Assembly: GCA_040954595.2 (NCBI GenBank) | Contig: CM082593.2 | Span: forward strand, 6,758,001-6,822,000 | From: Balanoglossus misakiensis | Taxonomy: Eukaryota; Hemichordata | Length of the DNA stretch: 64,000 nucleotides | Reading direction: 5' to 3' | Shown here: positions 23,801-37,500 of the stretch, piece by piece | Position numbering within the stretch: the first letter of the stretch is position 1 | Layout of the letters: every line of letters starts with the position of its first letter | Position numbers and translations under genes: made by a program | The notes under the pieces: generated by a model | The model's input: only the letters and a program-made list of their open reading frames with translations | Told to the model about the DNA's origin: nothing | Database searches by the model: none

Positions 23801-26800
23801 AACGTTGGATTAGGGGAATAGGAAAGGGATTTGTGGTCAAGTGCAATAAGTTTTGTTGGTTCTGCATTCAAGTTCCCCCAACCAATGTTTTGTGGTAGGC
23901 CGTATCATGATAAGATTATTCAAATATTTGCCGTACATCACATCAGTACTTCATAAGTATTATTATAGCATTTCTTGTGGGAACTCCCTTGGCAAAGTTG
24001 TAATAAAAAGGTACAGGTCAGTGAAGATTATTTTTTGCTCTTGTATGAATTGAGCAACTCCTACAGTTCATTGCGGATCATTTTTTTGCCTCTGCGTACA
24101 TTAATTGACACAGGGAGCCAACTGCTTTTACTCTCATATGCACCACCGTACTTCGGGTTAAATCCTGTTGATCAGTGGTAACATGGGACCCATATACAGG
24201 GGTAGGGTGCAAACATCCGAGACAGGGTTAGGAGAGCATTGCTCTGGAAGCAAACGGCGGTCCAGTTTGCGTGTACTTACATGGATCATAATTACGTCAC
24301 TAAATACTTCATTGCAGATTAATTTGCTTGTCAGCATAACAGTTTACATACGCACAGCCCTTAGTGGCTGTATCCATTATCTCTTGAGTCAACATATGAA
24401 ATGATCACTGCCCTATTTTACAAGACAGATAGGGCAGCGGGCATGATTTCAGCCCCGGCAGGGCGACCGTGGAGAGCGAAGGAAATACGATAGTCTAGGC
24501 GAGATTTCCTTGCGTGTGTCTGTGGACTGAAATCCACGAACTTCAGGAAGTTTTTTATGTACAATTTTTCTGCAAAGATTGATGGCACCCTGTTTGGGAT
24601 ATCAGTTTCAAGATTGTTTCCTCCGCAAGACATGCACAGTTGAAAGATGTATTGATACTATGTGTAAACAACAAGAATGATTACCTCTCTGCTTTTATGG
24701 TCAGAATTTGGTTCCATTCATCATACTGCAATGACAAACTATTCCTTGTTTATACAAAGAAATTACACTAATGTCATTATATGCAGCCATATATCCTTTG
24801 ACAGATAAAATCTACTGAGAATCAGTTATTGTGCAATAGAATACAATGCAAACACAAAATTGGGGCAAATTTTATCCCAGTTTATTGGGTATATGCTAGT
24901 TGAGTAGTTTTACAACAAACGTGGGTTGCGTTTCACCTCAGTCATTCAGAAAGGGAAACAAATCTGCATTTACTATTTAGCCTTGTACTACGTAAATCAA
25001 ATACTCGTTCAAAGAGGAAATGAATCAATATTAGCAGTCTTAGACTTGGAAATGGTGCCTTAAAATACATTTTACTTAAAAAGATATTTTCCAAATGAGA
25101 ATATATTGACAACTGGCTGTGAAATTTTATTGACTATAAAGATTTTATGAGACAATCATAAAGCATGCAATGGAAATGCAATGGTAGTTTAAGTATGCCA
25201 GATAACACTGATGTTTTCATTTCATATCTGTAAGAAATTCGGTTCTTGTGATATAATGAGAACGTTTGGTAAAAAATGGCGAATTTGCCATCTAGAAAGT
25301 GCTTTACATGTATATTGATTTCATGTCTTCTCCGATGATCCAACCCAAAAGAACTGACCTTTGCTGAAGTAATATAATAAATGTATATCTCTGTGTAATC
25401 CTAGAAATGCCAAAATATGATGCCTCATCCTGGTCCGTGAAGGTATCAACATGCTCCAGGCGCTATGCAGAAAGCTGTCTCGCTTATACCTTTCCCTGCG
25501 TCATGTGTGTTTTCCGCAAAAGTTGACTTCAAGGATGCTACAGGAGACGAAACGCGATACCCACGCGTAATTACGCGATACTCGTACATAATTGCCCCAA
25601 ATCCTGAACTGTAACACTTACTCATCCCTTGGTAATCCCCCCAAGCACTCTGACATTTTCGCGATTCTGAAGTTTTCACCAAGAAAGTGATGAAAATACG
25701 GGCGAATTTGTTTCCGGGATGAAGTAGGAATATGTGATGTCGTGAAAATCTTGATGGTCGCAGCTGTTACTTTTTTTTATTCATGGTTAAAACTTTTTTT
25801 ATTCCTAGTTTAAAACACACAAGTGTTTAATATGCTACCTACCTGGTACATTCAAGATGATATAGTAGAGATAAGATGCAAAAATCAGCTAGATACAGGT
25901 AGACCACAGATTGTGTCTCATTGACATAGCTCATACATTTATAATTTTCTCAAAAAGCGTGGTGAACATTCTCTTGTAAGGTTTTAAAAAGCACTCAACA
26001 GATGAATAATATTGCAGAGAGTGAAATATTTGAAGGATTTCTTTTTGTAATAAAAAAATCCATAGTGTGAACTCAACTCTCATGTTGGAGGAGACTTTTG
26101 TTTCTCAGAAAACTCTACTATTGAGGACACTACGCAACAGGGAAGTGACTGTTTTCTCATCTTCTGTGGATGAATCGACACCCTCAGATGGAGAACCCAT
26201 CACCATAGCAACCGCATCACTGTTGTTGGGAATCGATTCGTCTCATCCTTTGCATATGGTTCATTTGGGAAATAACGGAGAAAAATGCAACAATTGATGC
26301 AGAGAGATCGCATTGGGACATTGCTGCTATGAATATTTCTCTTTTTTTCGATTTCCATGCTCGGAATCAATAATGCGCAGGAAGCTGCCTTCACTTCATA
26401 TTGAATTTGTTGCAAAAATCAATATATCATCAGCCGGAAGGATTAATTGTAGAACTGGAATTGTCGCTTCTGTGGAATAGCACAAGAATGATAAAGGAGG
26501 AAGATCCAAGGAAGGGAAGAGTAACAAAGATCCAATTAGACATCAAGAGAAAATAATTGTGATATATACCGGTAGTAGTCGAAAGAGTGGTTGTGTTCTC
26601 TGTAGAATTGGTGCTGGTTTTGAACCATGTCATTATCAATGACGTAGTCACCATCTGTACCTCAGATCACAGATTTGTAATATATGAAAGAAATCTTTTC
26701 AGTGATATTATAGATGACTGCTGTGAACGTTGAAATAGCCAAATCAGATAGCTACCCAACAGCCACATTGGATCAAAGCACAAAACAAATTGATATGTAC

Positions 26801-29800
26801 AGTACATAGATGCACCATAGCTCACTGTCGTTGTCCCAGGTTTGAAGGAAATCACCTCAGGTTGTAACAAAATTGGGAGAACTTGAATTTTTTCTCTTTA
26901 TCAAATATTGCTTTATGTTGTCTCAATAACATTCAAACGTGAAAGAAATACTGTTCACCATATTGATGAAATACCGTAAAAGTGATGCGGGTCGAAGGTT
27001 CGAAGCAGGAACGAAATACCTGACAAATAACAAACTTGCGGGAAAAAAAAGTACTCTAAACCCCATGGGATGTTCTGCGGTTATAAATCTACTCCAGCCA
27101 TGTGGTAATTAATGCGCAAGTCAACGCATCGCGGCCAGGCATCGGAGGTCCCTGGGTTTTCCAACTAATTCCCACAATGCTCTGGTGTAATTTCCCCTTC
27201 AATAAATGTCAATTTTTACAATGAGGCGTTTTTTATCGTCCTTGTATTAAAAATTAGAAGCACATTTTGGATGCTCTCTCACCTCAATTAAATTTACACG
27301 CTGTTTGCACAGACGTTCTTGCACTACAAATGCAGTAGATAGCAATTTCCAAATATTGGTGCAAATATTGAAATATTCTTTTCTGACTGTACATTATTGT
27401 AATTACTCAGGAAGCCCCGAAGCTTTTTATCAGATTTAATGTAAAATCTAATCAAATTACAGCTTATATTTTCAAAAAACTTATCATTTATATAGAGAAA
27501 TATGCCTGAGTCCAAGTCCAACATTTACCCCACTATACATATACATCAACAATAAGTCAACTGTTCTTTTTGTTTTGTTTTCTGACCTGAACATTACCAT
27601 GGTGACATGTACATCGTTTCCATGGAAATCGCATTCTTGCTCACCAAAGAGAGTCTCAGCAGATATGTGCTGATTTTCTTGAAAGCTACCCCAGGCAGAA
27701 AATGAAAAGGACTCTCTAGGTCGCGTCTTGGGTGGAATATGATTTACAGCAGATAGAATCCACCACTGTGTGGGAAAACTGCGAGTGTTCATCCAGGGTG
27801 GAAAAATTTGTCCAGGGAAAAATCGGTGATAATATATGTACTGGTACATTTCAATAGCAAGGAAGAAAGAAACCGTGTAGGTTTTGTATGCTCATTGAAA
27901 GTCCGGGAAATTTTAATCTAACACCAGGAATATCCCGGAAAAGTGATTGAGCTACCGGTGAAGCCATGTCGATTAATTATTGTGAAAAATTCTGGCATTA
28001 TTAAATTTTGTAGAAAATGGCATTTTTTGCGTCATGCTCCTGGAAAACCAGCTGGATCAATGCGTGGAATTTTTAGTGACTTTCAGCATACGAACTCTGG
28101 AATGTTTGCCAGCAAATGACAAATCATGTTGTATTTTGCACTTGTCGTGTCACTCATTGGATGGTATGAGAACTGATGACTGATTGGTCAGTGAGAACGA
28201 ATGTAGCGAATGCTGAGACATTCTAATTTTATAGCAAATTACATGTGCCTCTCGATAAAAGGGAACTTTAAATTTCAATGAATAAAGTAGAAGTTGTTAC
28301 ACTAAATGTTTATTTATGGTTGGTTAACTGTAGATTGAATTCTAGTTCTCTTATCAGAAACTACAATTTGGCGATCTGATATCTTCAAATGAGTAATTTT
28401 AATCACTGGTTTGTCGTGCAGTTCCAAGAAAAAAAAAAAACCTAATAATACATTTTGATGCTTGGTTTGAAGATTCTGATAAATTCATCAAAATTGATAG
28501 AGATACTAACAAAATTTGTAGTGGACATTACAAGCTGTGGATCTGCAGAATAAAATGCATTCTTAATGGAATCTGCAATGGTGGGTTAATAGAGTACTAC
28601 TATTTTCTATTACCATATGAAATCGTCACCTCCGGGCATCGTCACATTGCGATAACCGTTAGATTTTCTTTCTTTTTAAGTGACTGGCGTCCATTTTCCC
28701 CACGTATGTGATCATGTCTCCAGCATTTACAAAATCTTAAGATCTGAGTATTAAAACTTGCCAGTCTGGTTTGTATTTCATTAACAGGATTAAAGCGATG
28801 TAAAAAGGTAGATTTGGATATTGGATTTATCAGGTTTTCAAACGACGCCAAGAAAGTGCTGATTAATGTTTTACAAATCTAGTCAACACCTGGAACATGT
28901 CTGCTGTGTGGCAAGATTTCAACTTTTATTGTAGATTTACTATCACAGCTCCTAAAATGATATAATGGTTTCATCACGTACTGTGTCTTCATATTCAGAG
29001 ACCAATTTATTTCCTTTCAAGAATTATTCCCCCTTCGCCCCCTTTTTCCTGTATGTGGTTCCAACCACACCATTGGAAACAACTGGGTTTTACCAAATTT
29101 AAGCAGTAACAGGGGGGGGGGGTAACTGTGAATCTACTTTGCCATGTGGAAAAAGTGAACATCATGAATCCAAACTTGCATATCTGGCTGGCTAGACAGC
29201 CAGGAACACCCATAGCCATATTGTGACTGAGCTCATATGTCTAGACTGCATAATAGAGCTGTTCATGGTATCAGTAGATAATCAGGTTAGCTTGTCCATA
29301 GTTTGAAAATTACTACTAAATATTTCAATGAGAAAAAAAACAAGCAGTTTTACACCACTCTGTTTCAACTAATATTATTAAGAACTGGATATGAGATGAG
29401 GTGAAAAAGAGGAAGATGTGTTTCCATGCCAACGTATCTTTTGGTTGCCCACTCACTGTACGGTAGTTGTGGTTAGTGAAGCATGGTGATGAAAAATGAT
29501 ATAAATTGATACAGATTTCTTCTTGTTTTTGCTCCCAGCTGTATGTATATATCCACATTGTTTTGTTCACAGAAGCTACATGTACTGGTACATGGCTTGT
29601 CTTTGCATCGTCTTTTAGTGTTTTGTCTTTGCGCGAGAAGTTTGGTAGATGACGTACGTACCGGGGACGTTAACAGGCGGGATCGTCCAGGCACGGTGCT
29701 GTACTAGTGTTATACACGGAATCTGACATGATAAGGCACTTGTCTGACGCCTTGTCTATCACTCACTCTCCGCGCTGTAAGACTCGGAGGAGGTTTAATC

Positions 29801-30340
29801 TCCGCAGCCAACGTACTTGCACCACCGTTTCTGTAGCGTCCTTGGCCCAGAAATCGTCTCTGCAAATCATCCGCTGATCATATTTTATGCAAACACCAGT
29901 GAATTGTCGATATGAGTTCACTACATTTAATTCATACGAGCAGTGACTTGAGTGACTTCTGTGCATGACTGATAGGTCACATCATTTCTCGCGAGTCTAA
30001 GACTGTTCCCGTGAGACGCAGTTGTCTTCTGGTGATAACATTTTGCACATTTGCATCCCGATGATCTAGGGAACAGTGTTGACTTCCCCTCGTTTGTGAC
30101 AGCCTACCCGTCATCTAATTTTTTATTGTGAAGCACAGTGCAGCACTGTTAATAAATATTAAATAACTATAAAATTATATTTTAGTAGTGAGGCATGTCT
30201 GGTGGCTGTTTCCTTACAGTGCAAAATTTGACACAATTTCACCCAGTCACTGTTTGAGCCAAATTGGCCAACGTGTGTGATGGTATCATTGAACCTGTGA
30301 GGAACATTATCTTTGGATAGTTTACCTGTGTCATTACAAA
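20881..30340 (+). other. Intron 1, 20.9-30.3 kb: no gene; possible regulatory patches
   Basis: No coding gene is recognised. Patches that are GC- and CpG-richer than the background and look unique lie at about 22200-22690, 25430-25700 and 27100-27230. They could be conserved regulatory elements, but only cross-species comparison can show this. A G-run is at 29111-29119. TACCGGTA palindromes are at 23612 and 26567. Confidence 0.45.
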
Positions 30341-30349
30341 ATAATTTGG

Positions 30350-30535
30350 CAGCACGTACCGGTACAGTAAGTTACCGGGATGTCTTTTTAATTAAAAATT
30401 TCAGAATTAATCAAGGTTAGGTATGTGTGTACCGTACCGGTACATGTACCGGTATGTGTGCATATAAATTATGTGACTGTGAATGTACCGGTACCAGTAT
30501 ATGCATGTATGGTACATGTATGTATGTATGTATGG
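30350..30535. repeat. Cluster of GTACCGGTAC palindromes and (TATG)n
   Basis: TACCGGTA occurs four times in about 140 bp (30357, 30435, 30447, 30486), interspersed with ACATGTA and followed by a GTATGTATGTATGTATG run at about 30515-30532. It looks like a simple-sequence cluster seeded by a palindromic motif. Confidence 0.75.
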
Positions 30536-33500
30536 AAGAAAGGACCCAATTTTTGTTGGTGGTAGTCATTGCCTGACTTTAAATTCAATCAAAGTACAGC
30601 AACCTCTGTCCAGCAACAACACTAGTGGTACCGGCCTACTTCCACTCGAGATAAAAATCAGCCCACTTAACAGTTTCTCCCATAAATCACCCATATCTGG
30701 CAAATTTCATACACACCCAATGTCACTATAAACTTTTTTTATCTGCTATGTAAAACTAATCCGCAGAGACCCTGGGCAGCATTAAAATTGATGGCTGTAG
30801 AAAATAGTCTGCGGGTCTCTTTGGAGTGCAGGAAATGCTGATGTGGCAGAAAAATGTTTTTGAAATATTCTTAGTATTTTATAGATAATTAGTTTGTTCC
30901 TTTCCCCCCTGCAGATATTGGTTCAACCCCATTCCAAATAGCAGGGCTGAACCAATTGGCTAGAGAAACAGGGGTGATAGGGTTAAGACACCAGCTGGAG
31001 TGTGTACATTTGTTTGGAAATGGAACTCAGATATGTTTTTGATATTGTTCATATTGGGGAATGGTTCAAAATGGGTAGTTACTAAGAGTGAGTTGTCCAT
31101 TAGTAACAGGTAAATTTTGCTCAGAACAGTGTCAAGCCTATTTAATACTTTAATAGTTAAATTTGGAGCTCCCAAATATTATCTCTGTCTTCTTTTACAA
31201 TCACATCCTATCACACAGAGGAGCTATGCAGTGTTTACATGATACAAATGGTCTTGTACTACAACCTGACCTACATGAAGAAATGTAACTGGCATACTAT
31301 TGCTGAACAGTCCCTACAGTCGCAAACACACTAGAGCACACACTTCAGGGACTGAGCAAACACTCCAGCTTTGATCAAATGTAATTATTCATATGGACAA
31401 GCAGAGACCTTGACCAGAAGTGCATGAAGTACGAGTCCATTGCATCTGACCCTGTGTAAATAAGAAGTCGGTTACGTTGGAAATCTTTGAATGAAATACT
31501 GTGATTGAGTGGTCATGTATAGCCACCTATATATGCTCTGGGTTGGTTTGCTGACAAGTGTATATGGTCTCTTGCTGGATTAAGGCTCTTAACGTTGAGG
31601 TGATAGGTGGATGTATATAATATGGAAGGCAGATCTTCTCCTTATATAGAGCTGAATGTTTGTCTACAAGTGTTAATTTGTTTAGGCAAGGCATATGGAT
31701 CATTGTGGTGGTTCTATCTTCAGTGCTTTCAATGCTGGACAAGGATTTGTATGTTCGTATATACCAAAGGTGATAAGGAAAGTGAAGAAAATAGTGATGT
31801 ACACAGGTGATACTGCAGTGTAGACACTTAGGATACAGTGATGCATTCAAGTTGACATTTTGAATTCTTTACTAACACAAATACTCTTTTGAATGAAGGC
31901 GTGATTGTGATTGGCACAATTCTTTTCAATCCCGGAACAGCACATCGATGTGAGCATGCACTGCTTCATTTCCATGAGTTAAACTGTGAATGTTCGGTTT
32001 TGTAAATTTCCACAATAAACTTGACGCTCATTACTTTGGGAAAAAGTGAATCAAGTCCAGGTCTGATTGTAGTAGTCATTAAAGTGGATCTTTAATAAAA
32101 AGTCAGATCCTTTTATTTCCATTATACAGCCTTAACAAGGGCAGCGAGTTGATCGACAGGAGCATCTAAGGTTCAATCCACATCGGACTTTGTAGAGTGA
32201 CCGAGGTCAGACCACTAAGTTCTCCTTTGCCTTAACTGTCAAGTTCATTCACATCTGAGTGACAGTCCAATTTGAGATGTAACTGTCCAAAATCTTTTTG
32301 TTGACAGAATAGAAATATTTACATAAACTTCTCATGTCAAAAAAGACAAGAAAAACCAAAACCTTGCCCTCGTGAGTTCAGCAAAAGTGAATGGGGTTGC
32401 GTGAAACTTGTCAGAATTAAATGGAAAACGTTGCCGTGGTCGCAATGAGGAGCTAAAAGTAAAAGCTCACACACGTAGGAATTCTAATCAGAACTGCATT
32501 ATAGTAATACAGCGAGATTGACACTCACAACAGCAAAATTTGATTCAGTATGACGTGCAGCATCAGCAAAAATTTAATAAACTCTTTGGAATTATTAAAA
32601 CAGGTGTATGATATTTAAACATAATCAGACTATGATATAGGTTCCCCACTCAGACTGGTGTTTCAATAAATTCCCATGGATAGGCTGAACATTTTCTATT
32701 TCATTTAAATTGATGCCGTTATCAAGTGAGTAGTTTTATATGGTAAAGTCACCTCAATTCAAGATGGTGGACTCATCCTTATGTATCATAGCAACTGCAG
32801 GGATGAAACCTGACAGCACAGGGATGAAACATTAAAAAATGTTTTAATCTGCGTAACAGACGTGCAGTGTCAGAAGTCAATCATCTTGAATGTTTACCGT
32901 AGACGATTATGTGGAGGACTTTGGTATAGTGTCTCAAATTTCTTCACCATATTTCTCATTGCTGACATAATTATCTACTATCAGTATATCTGAATACCAT
33001 GGCACCATAACTCTTAACATTCCGTCATTTCAAACTGAAAAGCAAACAAACATTGGGCAACTGATCAAAATTTCTGCCAAAGGAACATATAAACATCAAG
33101 ATTTAGCCATAATAAAGCGCATATACATGTATAGTAGGATATGTGTGTACCAATAATTATATTTTTGAAAAAATTATACTATTTTGCATATTATATTCAA
33201 AATGTCACCAGAAAGCATGTCATCTGACAAGGAAGTCGTTTTTGCTTAATTGACCTGCAAATGTAGGACATATTGGGGGTGAGACACTTGACTCTTAAAC
33301 TGCAGTCATTCATATTTCAATTTTTAGCACAACCACCGCATCCCGCGTTAAGTCGTGCCAGTCAACAAATCCAACCTGCTTGACATTCGGGTCAATACTA
33401 TGACAAGTAACGCTGTTGTCATTTGCCGGCACGGGAGACCTCACATCTGGGTCATACCACGTCGACATTGTCCGACTTGAGCAAGTTTTTATTCGAGTTA

Positions 33501-34459
33501 AATCCAGTGGGGATATGTGGCTCGTGACTCGAACACTACAAAGCTACAGTCAATCCTTGAACAGACTTTACAAAGGGCAGGTATAAACACATCTCAGTCA
33601 TATGATCTCAGGAGGGAAAGGCAAATTTGCACGTATTTGATTTTAGTATTGTTTGTACCGGTATCGCAGTCAATATTGTACTTTATGTATATATATGTAA
33701 GAATGTGACAATATAAGAACCAGTACTGAGTATGTGTTAAATTTGTATTATGCACCTTATCATGGTGAGACTGTAACTGTAAGCACAGCCCCTCCACACT
33801 GTAGACAGCTACCAGTATGTTCGACCACATGCACACAATTCAGTACGTGTTACGATTGACAGAATCATAGCAATACCCCATACCGGCATTGTATGAGGCA
33901 AAGGAATAATTGATATTTAAAACCAAGTTTTTGCTTTGTACACATATTGACTTTATAATATTCTAGATACTGGGTATGTCATCGTGCCTAGAATTCCAGC
34001 AAGACGCTGCGGTAATTGTACAAAACAGAAATTCTGAAATGATAGCCAAAAGTTACGGGTAATAGAGCTTTCACTCCAGGGCTGTAATTAATCCCAAGAT
34101 GCCTGCCTTCCCCCCACAGACATGTTCCCTTTAAACTCCAGGGTCTGTAATAATCCCTTCTCTACAACACTGTGGTTTAACCTCATTCTTTTCAGAAACA
34201 GTGACGTTAGTCTTACATGTATTACTTACAACTTACAACTTACAGGGAAGTTGGGTTAACCTACATATAACCATGTGATGTACCAATTTCTCAGATGAAC
34301 GATCAATGCACACATCAGTTTTGTGCCGTCAAGTTGGGACTTCTAGTCATGATGTTATAGATGCCACAGCCTCGTTTCCATGGAAACTGACTGAACATCA
34401 CAACTGGTATTGCCGTGATCATTTTGGTTTGATTTAATTTGGAGAAGTTGCTTTAGATC
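30536..34459 (+). other. Intron 1, 30.5-34.5 kb: no gene seen
   Basis: AT-rich DNA without a recognisable gene. An imperfect hairpin lies at 30917-30956 (ATTGGTTCA and TGAACCAAT arms). GGGGTGATAGGGTTAAG at about 30970 resembles one end of MITE family 2 but has no partner end. GGTTCAATCC near 32172 resembles a pol III B box but has no convincing A box. Confidence 0.45.
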
Positions 34460-34551
34460 TTAACCCTTTCACCCCATATCCCGGTATAGAGGTCCAGCAT
34501 TGCTATTGAGATCAATGGATTTGGACCAAACCATGGTGGTGATAGGGTTAA
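34460..34551 (+). mobile_element. Short MITE copy (family 2)
   Basis: 92 bp, beginning TTAACCCTTTCACCCC and ending GGTGGTGATAGGGTTAA, so the ends are near-perfect inverted repeats bounded by TTAA. The interior (TTTGGACCAAACCATGG) matches the inverse of the copy at 15375-15465. Confidence 0.75.
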
Positions 34552-37500
34552 AACTTTTAAGACTCCTCTCTGCTTTGGACTATTTGGCTGTTCGGTGATA
34601 CAGGCTGGCCCTGGTGAAGCCAGCTCTTTGATCAGCATACTTCTGCGATCACATAATTTGATTTTCACTCAGTTTGATGAGACCACAAAAAGGTTACTTT
34701 CTGCCGAAGCTGTCATGCATTATTGAGTGCAGATATCGTTTTTCGAGAGAGAGCACTCACTGCAACCATCCTGGTGGTGTAAAGTATTCATGCACCAATC
34801 TGTATAATGTACTCCAGTTTTATGCGTTGATCCCAATCGGGCTTAGCTTTATGGTCAAGTGAATTATTTAAAACCATTCAACATGAAAGCTCTTTTCCAG
34901 AAGTACCTACTACTGCCATGCGAAGGCTTTTAAGTTGATTGCAACATGCAACAAGGGGAGTATACTACTAGCGTGACCACAAGCTTTATCTCACAGTCGC
35001 AAAGCTTTATGGGTAGTCATAAGTCTGCAGTGTACGTATAATTTAAAGAATATGTCTGTTCAATGGACATGCTAGAAATTGAAATTGTGTCTTAATTTAG
35101 TGGTTGTCAATTCCTCCTCGCCGAGTCTCAGGCAAAGGTGAACATAATTTCTGAATTGATGAAAATTTATTTTCGGGCTCAGATCGTGTTTCCGACTTTA
35201 TGAAGGGCGGCATTTAATCAAGGAAAGTGATTTGCAAATTTCATAATACGAGTACATCCGCATGTAAAAGGGAAATATATCGAGATAATATTTCCGTGGC
35301 AGGCTGGAATTGCTTCCATCACATACTAGTTAATTTACATTTAGCAGATTTTGAATTAACAGAGTTAAATTGACAGACTCGTTGAATTCACTGTTTAGAA
35401 ACAGGCATTCATTATTTTGAAATAAGTTGCAAGGTCTACACAAACGGGGAGAGTTATTTTCTCTGCATTCTTTTAATTTATTTATAGTGTAAAAAATATT
35501 CTGGAATTTTTTCCTCGTCAGTTTTAGGTTTATCAATCAAAGAAATCAACGAAATTCATGATCTGATCCCGCGGGTACAAAAATAACATAGTGCAACACG
35601 ATATCAAGGAGACTATGTTGACAGGATCCATAAAACACTCTGTAATAATGAAGACAACCGTATCACTTATCAGTAAAAGATAATTTTAACTGATTTATCA
35701 TGTCCGTTGTGCTGGGATGGGTTATTTATTTGACAGTTTATTTGGCAGTACTTTTGTGATGTTTGGGGAGGTAGTCTGTGTTACTGTGTGTGTGGTATGT
35801 CATCGTGTGTCGACCCTGTGTTGGGGTTCCATATTAAACGTGGGTGGCTCCCTGACCTGCAAATAGCCGCTCAAATTGTGTCCGCCACGATTATCTGTTT
35901 AACTTCTCTGGATTTTAGAGCAGAAATCAAGAAATCTAGCCCATAGCAAATTTTTAAGTTGTCAGTATACACACCAATGAGACAATACTTTTAGTACACC
36001 TGGATTCACAGGTGTTACTGTTGAAGTATTATTTATATCTTTGAGTTGTCATGCATGCATTCATATATACATGCTTCACAAGTCATCGTGTTCAAACGAT
36101 CAATTTTGCACAGTTGTGATACCACAGCAATCAATAAATTATACATCTTATAATAATATGACAGTGATCAATAATTAATACCAGAAATTAGTGACAGGCT
36201 TTCCCTTGTGTGTTGAAGACTTGTTTGTCATGACAGATTGAAATCAGTCTAGCCACATGGTCTTCAAGTGTCAATCGAGGTGAAATTAAATCAGCAGGCA
36301 AGTTATAATTAACAATTTTTCATGTTAATAACGGCCTTCATCAAAAATAGGTGTAGGAGGAGTTACATGTTTGTGTGTTTGATTTTTAGAGTTCCATAAT
36401 GCAGATTTTTCATGCCATATTGATCGGTGAGTTCAAACTCATCAGTATGTCAGCTGTATTCTCTCGGCTATATATTTCTCCGAAGTGGTTCCTGTAATCT
36501 GAAGATTACACTGTGTGTGCTGTCGATAGTTGCAAGACATAAATCATGGGCTTCTATTAACACCTCTTTGAATGCAGGCTTGAAAGCCCATAAATAAAAA
36601 AAGAAGAAACCGTCATTACATTCTTGGAGCATAAAAAACATTTTACTGGATGTTTTCTCTGCAGCTGTAGCGTGTACAAAAGTGCAGGTACAGTTTGTCA
36701 TGTTAAGAGGGTACATTTGAAATCGTGAGCGTGGCCGTATCAATATGCAGGCCCTATCATACGCCCTCCCTCAGCTCCCGAACATTATCAAATATAGTTT
36801 ACACATTCCCAGGATTGCGAGTGTTATAACTGCTATTCCCCTGTGAAGCTGGGCCACCGCAGGGTTTATTGACTTGAGACTTTCCTTGTTTGCGCAATTG
36901 ACCAATGACAGCTGGCTTGACAAAATCCATACTTTCGTTTTGTGTAGCTTATACGACATGCATACTAAAACGGTTCCAACATGAGCACGGGGATATTGTA
37001 GAAAGTGGATGTGATCTGACTGAAAAAGCACCTAGAGAGAAAAGACAGAAACTTAGATTTATAACAATACAGATTGATGAGTGACATTAAAAATGTGAAT
37101 TTATAATGCAGAGCTGGCACCTGTTAACTTGAGAAGATGACAAAAAATGCTTGTTTCTCATTAAAATCTACATTAATTTCCATACATTCAAATCCACTTT
37201 TTTTGCAGATTTCATGTATAAGTCCCTGTTCGTCATTCTTGCTTCATCTTGTCAAACAAGAGTATTATGATCAGACGAGTATGGTTCTTTCGCTGATCTG
37301 AAAATTTTGCCGGTATAATAACTTGCTAAGTTGTTTTGGCAAGTGCCTGATTGTCATGTTATTCACTTAAATCGATCCTAAATTCATAAACACTGTATGC
37401 CATATGCTACCTATCCCTGCAGCAAGCTGTTGTTTTCCGCTGCGCAATCCGATAGTGTCGGATGAAGCACGGATATAATACAGTTGTTGAGTGCCTGTAC

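Noticed and set aside
27484-27849. 121-codon open frame on the minus strand
   Set aside because: No resemblance to a known protein and no supporting splice or promoter signals.
32140-32185. tRNA gene or SINE with B box GGTTCAATCC
   Set aside because: The B box is good, but the upstream A-box region mismatches the consensus at several positions and no acceptor stem pairs.
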